NCBI GenBank assembly: GCA_026712715.1
Contig: JAPOPW010000046.1
Span: 1-45,192 of the forward strand
Source: Immundisolibacterales bacterium
Lineage (GTDB): Bacteria; Pseudomonadota; Gammaproteobacteria; HK1
Reading direction: 5' to 3'
DNA: 45,192 bases
Shown here: positions 41,553 through 45,192 of the stretch, one piece after another
Layout of the letters: each line of letters starts with the position of its first letter
Numbering within the stretch: position 1 is the stretch's first letter
Translations under genes and position numbers: made by a program
Notes under the pieces: generated by a model
The model's input: the letters and a program-made list of their open reading frames with translations, nothing else
Database searches by the model: none
Told to the model about the DNA's origin: nothing

Positions 41553-42467
41553 ATGAAATACGGCTTCTCCATGGTGATGGGCGGCAGGGACGCCACCCCC
41601 GACACGTTCACCGCGATGGCCGCGCGCGCCGAAGCGCTGGAGCTCGATTCGCTGTGGTTCAGCTCGCACGTCGTGATCCCGCCGCAGGTGAAGTCCGGCT
41701 TCGCCCTCGTTCCCGGCCGGATGCATCCGCCGCACTGGCATGAAGGCTACTGGGAGCCCTTCACGGTGCTCTCGTTCCTCGCCGCACAGACGACGCGCAT
41801 CACGCTCGGCACGAGCGTCACCGTGCTCCCGATGCACAACCCCTTCGAGGTCGCGAGGCACGTCGCGGAGGTGGACCAGCTCTCAAGGGGCCGGTTCATC
41901 TTCGGGATCGGAGTTGGCTGGTTCGAGGAGGAGTTCGAGGTCGTCGGTCAGAGCTTCAGCAACCGGGGGGCGCGCGCCGACGACGCCATCCGGCTCATGA
42001 AGAGGCTCTGGGCGGACGACCCCGTGTCGTACGAGGGCCGGTTCTACTCCTGCGAGAACGTCTCGTTCGGGCCGAAGCCCGTGCAACGCCCCCATCCGCC
42101 CCTCTGGGTTGCGGGGGGAAGCCCGGCCGCCATTCGCCGCGCCGCGCAGTTCGGTGATGCGTTCCACCCGGTGGAGGCGTCGCCCGAGGGGGTGGTCGAG
42201 ACGCGCACGGAGCTCGACATCCAGTGCGAGAAGTTCGGCCGCGCGCCGGGCTCGGTGGAGATCGGCGTCAAGCTCCCGCTGACCTTTCGGGACGGGCCGG
42301 GCGGGTTCCCGACCGAGGGCACGCCCGGGCAGATCGCGGACGGCATCCAGCGCTACACCGAGGCCGGTGTGACGCACTTCACGTTCGACTACGTGCCGGA
42401 AAAGGTGGACGTCGCGCTCGACGTGATGGAACGCTTCGCCCAGGAGGTGCGTCCGCGGCTCGGGTGA
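41553..42467 (+). CDS. LLM-class (F420-type) oxidoreductase
   Basis: 304-residue luciferase-like TIM barrel. ATG at 41553 follows CAGGGGAC. Signature parts are SLWFSSHVVIPPQ, TTRITLGTSVTVLPMHNPFE, GRFIFGIGVGWFEEEFEVVG, RADDAIRLMKRLW and HPPLWVAGGSPAAIRRAAQF. This pattern matches the subgroup annotated as probable F420-dependent (TIGR03619-like) oxidoreductases, but F420 or FMN use cannot be told from sequence alone. It heads a rightward set with an isomerase and an aldolase. Confidence 0.9.
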   Translation: MKYGFSMVMGGRDATPDTFTAMAARAEALELDSLWFSSHVVIPPQVKSGFALVPGRMHPPHWHEGYWEPFTVLSFLAAQTTRITLGTSVTVLPMHNPFEVARHVAEVDQLSRGRFIFGIGVGWFEEEFEVVGQSFSNRGARADDAIRLMKRLWADDPVSYEGRFYSCENVSFGPKPVQRPHPPLWVAGGSPAAIRRAAQFGDAFHPVEASPEGVVETRTELDIQCEKFGRAPGSVEIGVKLPLTFRDGPGGFPTEGTPGQIADGIQRYTEAGVTHFTFDYVPEKVDVALDVMERFAQEVRPRLG

Positions 42468-42726
42468 GCGATCGGGCCGCGCACCCGGGCGCCGGAGGAA
42501 GTTCCGGGGGTGTGAGCGCCGCCCGCACCGACACGCCCGCCGGCCTTGCAATCGAGCCGCTCGACTCCCGCACCATGCCCGCGCCTTCCTCCACGCAGCG
42601 AGCGCGTTTCGGAGCCGTGGGAGCAATCCGAATCCGCTGCATGGCATCGGCCCCCGCGTGCGAGAATCGGCGCACCGATCGGGCGACGGTCCGAGACGGT
42701 CGAGATTCGATCGAGGTCTGACGACG

Positions 42727-43506
42727 ATGACACAGCCTTTCGCGCTTGCCGCGTGCGCCGAGATGCTCTGGCTCGACAAGCCCATCGAATGGCGAGTCAG
42801 CCGCCTCGCCGAGCTTGGATTCGGCGTCGGCCTCTGGAACTGGCCGGCTCACGACCTGGATGCGCTGGAACGCACCGGCGCCGACTTCACGATCATCAAC
42901 GGTTACCTTCGCGGGCGTCTCGCCGACGACGAGGGCGCGGAGGAGCTGCTCGCCACCGCCAGGGAGACCGCGGAAGTCGGCAAGCGTCTCGGCATTGCAC
43001 GGCTCAATCTGCACGGAACCGGGCTGTACCCCGGCGGGATGCCGGTCGACCCGACCGAGACCGTCACCGGCGAGATGTGGCTCAAGGCCCGCGACACGCT
43101 CGAGCGGATCGCCGATCTCGGCGCGGAGCTGGGCGTGAACTTCACGCTCGAGAACCTGAACCCGACCGACCATCCCCGTTGTCCGTTCAGCTCCACTTCC
43201 GACGTGCTCGCGCTCGTCTCGTCGGTCGACAGGAGCGAGCTGCGGATCAATCTCGACCTCTATCACTCGCAGCTCGGCGAGGGCGACCTCATCGGATGGT
43301 GCCGCCGATGCCTGCCCTGGATCGGCGAGATCCAGGTGGCCGACGTCCCGGGCCGCTGCGAGCCCGGGACCGGCGAGATCAACTTTCCGGGCATCGCGCG
43401 TGCGCTGAACGACATGGACTACCGGGGCCCGGTCGCGATGGAGGCTTTCGCTTCCGGCGATTCCGAGGTGGCCCTGGAAGCATTCCGCGCCGCCTTCACA
43501 ATCTGA
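42727..43506 (+). CDS. TIM-barrel isomerase/epimerase (hydroxypyruvate-isomerase-like)
   Basis: 259-residue member of the xylose-isomerase-like TIM-barrel superfamily, closest in layout to hydroxypyruvate isomerase (Hyi) and 2-oxo-tetronate isomerase. Metal-site acidic residues lie in FTLENLNPTDHP (Glu), INLDLYHSQLGEG (Asp, His), WIGEIQVADVPGRCEPGTGE and VAMEAFA (Glu). These match the Glu-Asp-Glu set of Hyi. ATG at 42727 follows GAGG. With the aldolase 165 bases downstream it would interconvert hydroxypyruvate-like or tetronate-like acids. Confidence 0.86.
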   Translation: MTQPFALAACAEMLWLDKPIEWRVSRLAELGFGVGLWNWPAHDLDALERTGADFTIINGYLRGRLADDEGAEELLATARETAEVGKRLGIARLNLHGTGLYPGGMPVDPTETVTGEMWLKARDTLERIADLGAELGVNFTLENLNPTDHPRCPFSSTSDVLALVSSVDRSELRINLDLYHSQLGEGDLIGWCRRCLPWIGEIQVADVPGRCEPGTGEINFPGIARALNDMDYRGPVAMEAFASGDSEVALEAFRAAFTI

Positions 43507-43671
43507 GCCGGGCCGCCGCCCGCAGCACACATCGGCTCCGAGGATTCTGATTCCCAGCCGCTCTCGTGCCGCGTGACCCGGCCTGCTCAGGTTCAATCCC
43601 GTCTCGTGGTCGAGCGCGGGTTGCGACGCTCGACACGAGCACGATCGCCGCCCCGCGGAGGAACTGACGAC

Positions 43672-44448
43672 ATGAACGACCGACTTGGCGAGCTGCTGGC
43701 GTCCAACGACGTGCTCTACACCATCGTGTGCCGCGATGCGACCATGACGGATGTCGAGCTGCTCGCGCAGGCGGGCTGTCACATCGTCTGGCTGGACCTC
43801 GAGCACAGCGCCATGTCGACGACCGAGGCCCTCCGTCTCGGGCGCCTCGTCACCCATCTCGGAATGGTGCCTCTGGCGCGCGTGCTCGAGCTCAGCCGAA
43901 CCCACGTTCAGCGCCTGCTCGACGGCGGCATTCAGGTGGTGTCGCTGCCCGACATCCGCAGCGTCGAGCAGGCGAGAGAGCTGGTTCGGCTGGGAAAGTC
44001 CCCGCCGCTCGGCGGGCGCGGCGCATCCTCCAACTCGGCCGGCACCGGATTCACCCTCGGCTCCGACCCGGCGCACACGCTGCGCGAGGCCAACCGGGCG
44101 ACCCACCTGATGGCCCTGTTCGAGAGCGACGAGGGCTTCGAGCAGCTCGACGCAATCGTGGCGGTCGACGGCATCGATCTCTTTGGCGTCGGGACGAACG
44201 ACTGGTCGATCGGGCTCGGTCTGTTCGGGCCGGCGGCCCGGTCGTACCTCGCGCCGAAGATCGAACGCATCGTGACGACGGTCGCCAGGGCCGGCAAGAC
44301 GATGGTGATGACGCCGTCGAGCCCCGAGCAGGCCCGCCACTACCGCGACCTCGGCGTGCGGATTTTCCAACTGGGAGTGGACGTGACCCTGAAGCGCCGC
44401 GCCCTGTTCGACGCCATCGGACCGTTCCAGGACACGTTCGGCGAATGA
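43672..44448 (+). CDS. HpcH/HpaI-type aldolase/citrate lyase family protein
   Basis: 258-residue class II (metal-dependent) aldolase fold. Visible are VWLDLEHSAMSTTEALRLG (the family's Asp/Glu/His), PLARVLELSRTHVQRLLDGG (Arg of the pyruvate site), VVSLPDIRSVEQARELV, LMALFESDEGFEQLD (metal Glu) and IDLFGVGTNDWSIGLGL (metal Asp). It would cleave a 4-hydroxy-2-oxo acid to pyruvate plus an aldehyde. ATG at 43672 follows GCGGAGGAAC. It is the last gene of the rightward set. Confidence 0.9.
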   Translation: MNDRLGELLASNDVLYTIVCRDATMTDVELLAQAGCHIVWLDLEHSAMSTTEALRLGRLVTHLGMVPLARVLELSRTHVQRLLDGGIQVVSLPDIRSVEQARELVRLGKSPPLGGRGASSNSAGTGFTLGSDPAHTLREANRATHLMALFESDEGFEQLDAIVAVDGIDLFGVGTNDWSIGLGLFGPAARSYLAPKIERIVTTVARAGKTMVMTPSSPEQARHYRDLGVRIFQLGVDVTLKRRALFDAIGPFQDTFGE

Positions 44449-44452
44449 CCGT

Positions 44453-44478
44453 CGCGGCCGGCGGACCTCGCGGCCGCG
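44453..44478 (+). terminator. Stem-loop after the aldolase gene
   Basis: CGCGGCCG (44453-44460) and CGGCCGCG (44471-44478) make an 8-bp perfect stem with a 10-base loop, starting 5 bases after the stop. No U-tract. Confidence 0.45.
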
Positions 44479-44529
44479 TGCGTTCGGCTCCCGGCCACCG
44501 CCGGCGCTTCACCAATCGGCCGCAGCCGG

Positions 44530-45192
44530 CATCCGTTATCGGTTAACGCGTTGAATTGCATAGAGTCATGCCCACGCGGCACCACGTTCGACGCGTTCGA
44601 GGAGCAGTTGCCGCGACCGATTCGGGTCCGGCGCCTCGTGGAGCAACATCGATTCGAGGCGCCGGGCAATCACCTTCGATACCCTCGGCGGCAACAGAAC
44701 GATATCGAGGATCGCTGGCGCGGCGGCGGCAAAGATCGCAGCCCAGCGTTGTTCAGGCATCTTGTACGACGTGCATCGCAATCGTTCCTGCACGGCGTGG
44801 AGCAGCCGGCGACTGACGAGCAGCGTGATGACGGCCCCGAGCAACAAGGTTTCGACGATATGCGCTTTGCGAGTCGGCAGCTCGTTGAGCCGGTAGTGAG
44901 ATTTCAATTCCTTGAAGATGAGCTCGATCTGCCAGCGTGCCGCGTAGGTCTGAGCGACGCTGGGTGCGTCGAGCGATTCGGGGTCGATGTTGGTGAGGTA
45001 GAACCGATATTCGCTGCTCTCGGGCAGTCGCACCGCAACCAGGCGCAGACGTCGCCGAGCGGTGCGGCGGATGCCGCCATACACGCGACGCTTGAACGCC
45101 ACCTCGACTTCGACGTCGAGGACGTCTCGGTTCAACCGCCCGGCCACCTCCTTGAGCCTCTTGCCCACAAGCTCGATGCAACGTCCGCGCCA
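44530..45192 (-). mobile_element. Partial IS4-family insertion sequence
   Basis: Inferred extent of the element that carries the transposase, from a presumed end near 44530 to beyond the window. The left edge is an estimate because the opposite terminal repeat cannot be seen. Confidence 0.55.
44566..45192 (-). CDS. IS4-type transposase, N-terminal part beyond the window
   Basis: C-terminal 208 residues of a DDE transposase; the frame runs open through 45192 so the gene continues outside. The IS4 hallmark Y-(2)-R-(3)-E-(6)-K is exact in YAARWQIELIFKELK, and contains the catalytic Glu. It is followed by SHYRLNELPTRKAHIVETLL and a hydrophobic helix. The element end, with its terminal repeat, should lie between the stop (44566) and about 44530; the sequence GTTAACGCGTTGAATTGCAT there is a candidate edge. 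Confidence 0.88.
   Translation of the reverse strand, partial: WRGRCIELVGKRLKEVAGRLNRDVLDVEVEVAFKRRVYGGIRRTARRRLRLVAVRLPESSEYRFYLTNIDPESLDAPSVAQTYAARWQIELIFKELKSHYRLNELPTRKAHIVETLLLGAVITLLVSRRLLHAVQERLRCTSYKMPEQRWAAIFAAAAPAILDIVLLPPRVSKVIARRLESMLLHEAPDPNRSRQLLLERVERGAAWA

Noticed and set aside
1..45192. CRISPR arrays and tRNA/rRNA genes
   Set aside because: No regularly spaced direct repeats and no cloverleaf or rRNA-like sequence were seen by eye.

Overview
The window is strongly GC-rich, densely packed and bacterial. A proteobacterium (alpha- or gamma-) is the most likely host. This is inferred from the Sox/Fcc sulfur genes, Tat-exported molybdenum hydroxylase, TRAP-free ABC-based uptake, IorAB-type enzymes and frequent GTG/TTG starts; nothing in the window fixes the taxon. 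The content is almost wholly accessory: uptake systems, nitrogen- and sulfur-compound catabolism, one toxin-antitoxin pair and one partial insertion sequence. I found no tRNA, rRNA or CRISPR array.

Layout. (1) 160-3847 (+): a nucleoside/purine-type ABC transporter (double-NBD ATPase and two permeases, coupled by 4-base overlaps; its binding protein is not in the window), followed by a conserved-looking reading frame without a usable start (3936-4370). (2) 4612-12062 (-): a seven-gene catabolic run transcribed leftwards: LLM flavin monooxygenase, M24 creatinase-like hydrolase, cupin, RidA-like protein, SDR dehydrogenase, nucleoside/guanine-type deaminase and an orphan xanthine-dehydrogenase-type molybdenum subunit. 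The set suggests oxidation and deamination of an N-heterocycle imported by module 1. (3) 12442-18786 (+): an SDR dehydrogenase, then a complete dipeptide/opine-type ABC transporter (two permeases, two ATPases, binding protein with its own promoter). (4) 18898-25569: two divergent ureohydrolase (arginase/agmatinase superfamily) genes on either side of a polar-amino-acid-type ABC transporter, then an amidase. Both ureohydrolases carry Cys where the family has its substrate-binding Glu, and one also has an altered metal ligand. (5) 25799-34515 (+): a composite redox locus: IorAB-type molybdenum hydroxylase, FccAB-type flavocytochrome, SoxY, SoxZ, SoxA, a triheme cytochrome c and SoxX, with no SoxB or SoxCD; the SoxY C-terminal arm is abnormal. 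(6) 34638-37467 (-): DUF917 protein, hydantoinase/oxoprolinase A and a coupled 42-residue ORF. (7) 37798-38546 (+): Phd/YefM-VapC toxin-antitoxin pair with a palindromic promoter site. (8) 38885-41164 (-): Ldh-family dehydrogenase and an exported tandem-Cache protein. (9) 41553-44448 (+): LLM oxidoreductase, TIM-barrel isomerase and HpcH/HpaI-type aldolase. (10) 44566 to the window end (-): an IS4-type transposase, cut by the window edge.

Working idea: a generalist scavenger of organic nitrogen (purine-like, guanidino/amide and peptide substrates) that also draws electrons from a sulfur or heterocyclic substrate through periplasmic c-type cytochromes. The most unusual parts are the Mo-hydroxylase/Fcc/Sox locus with its aberrant SoxY, and the paired atypical ureohydrolases around one transporter with a structured leader and a palindromic operator.
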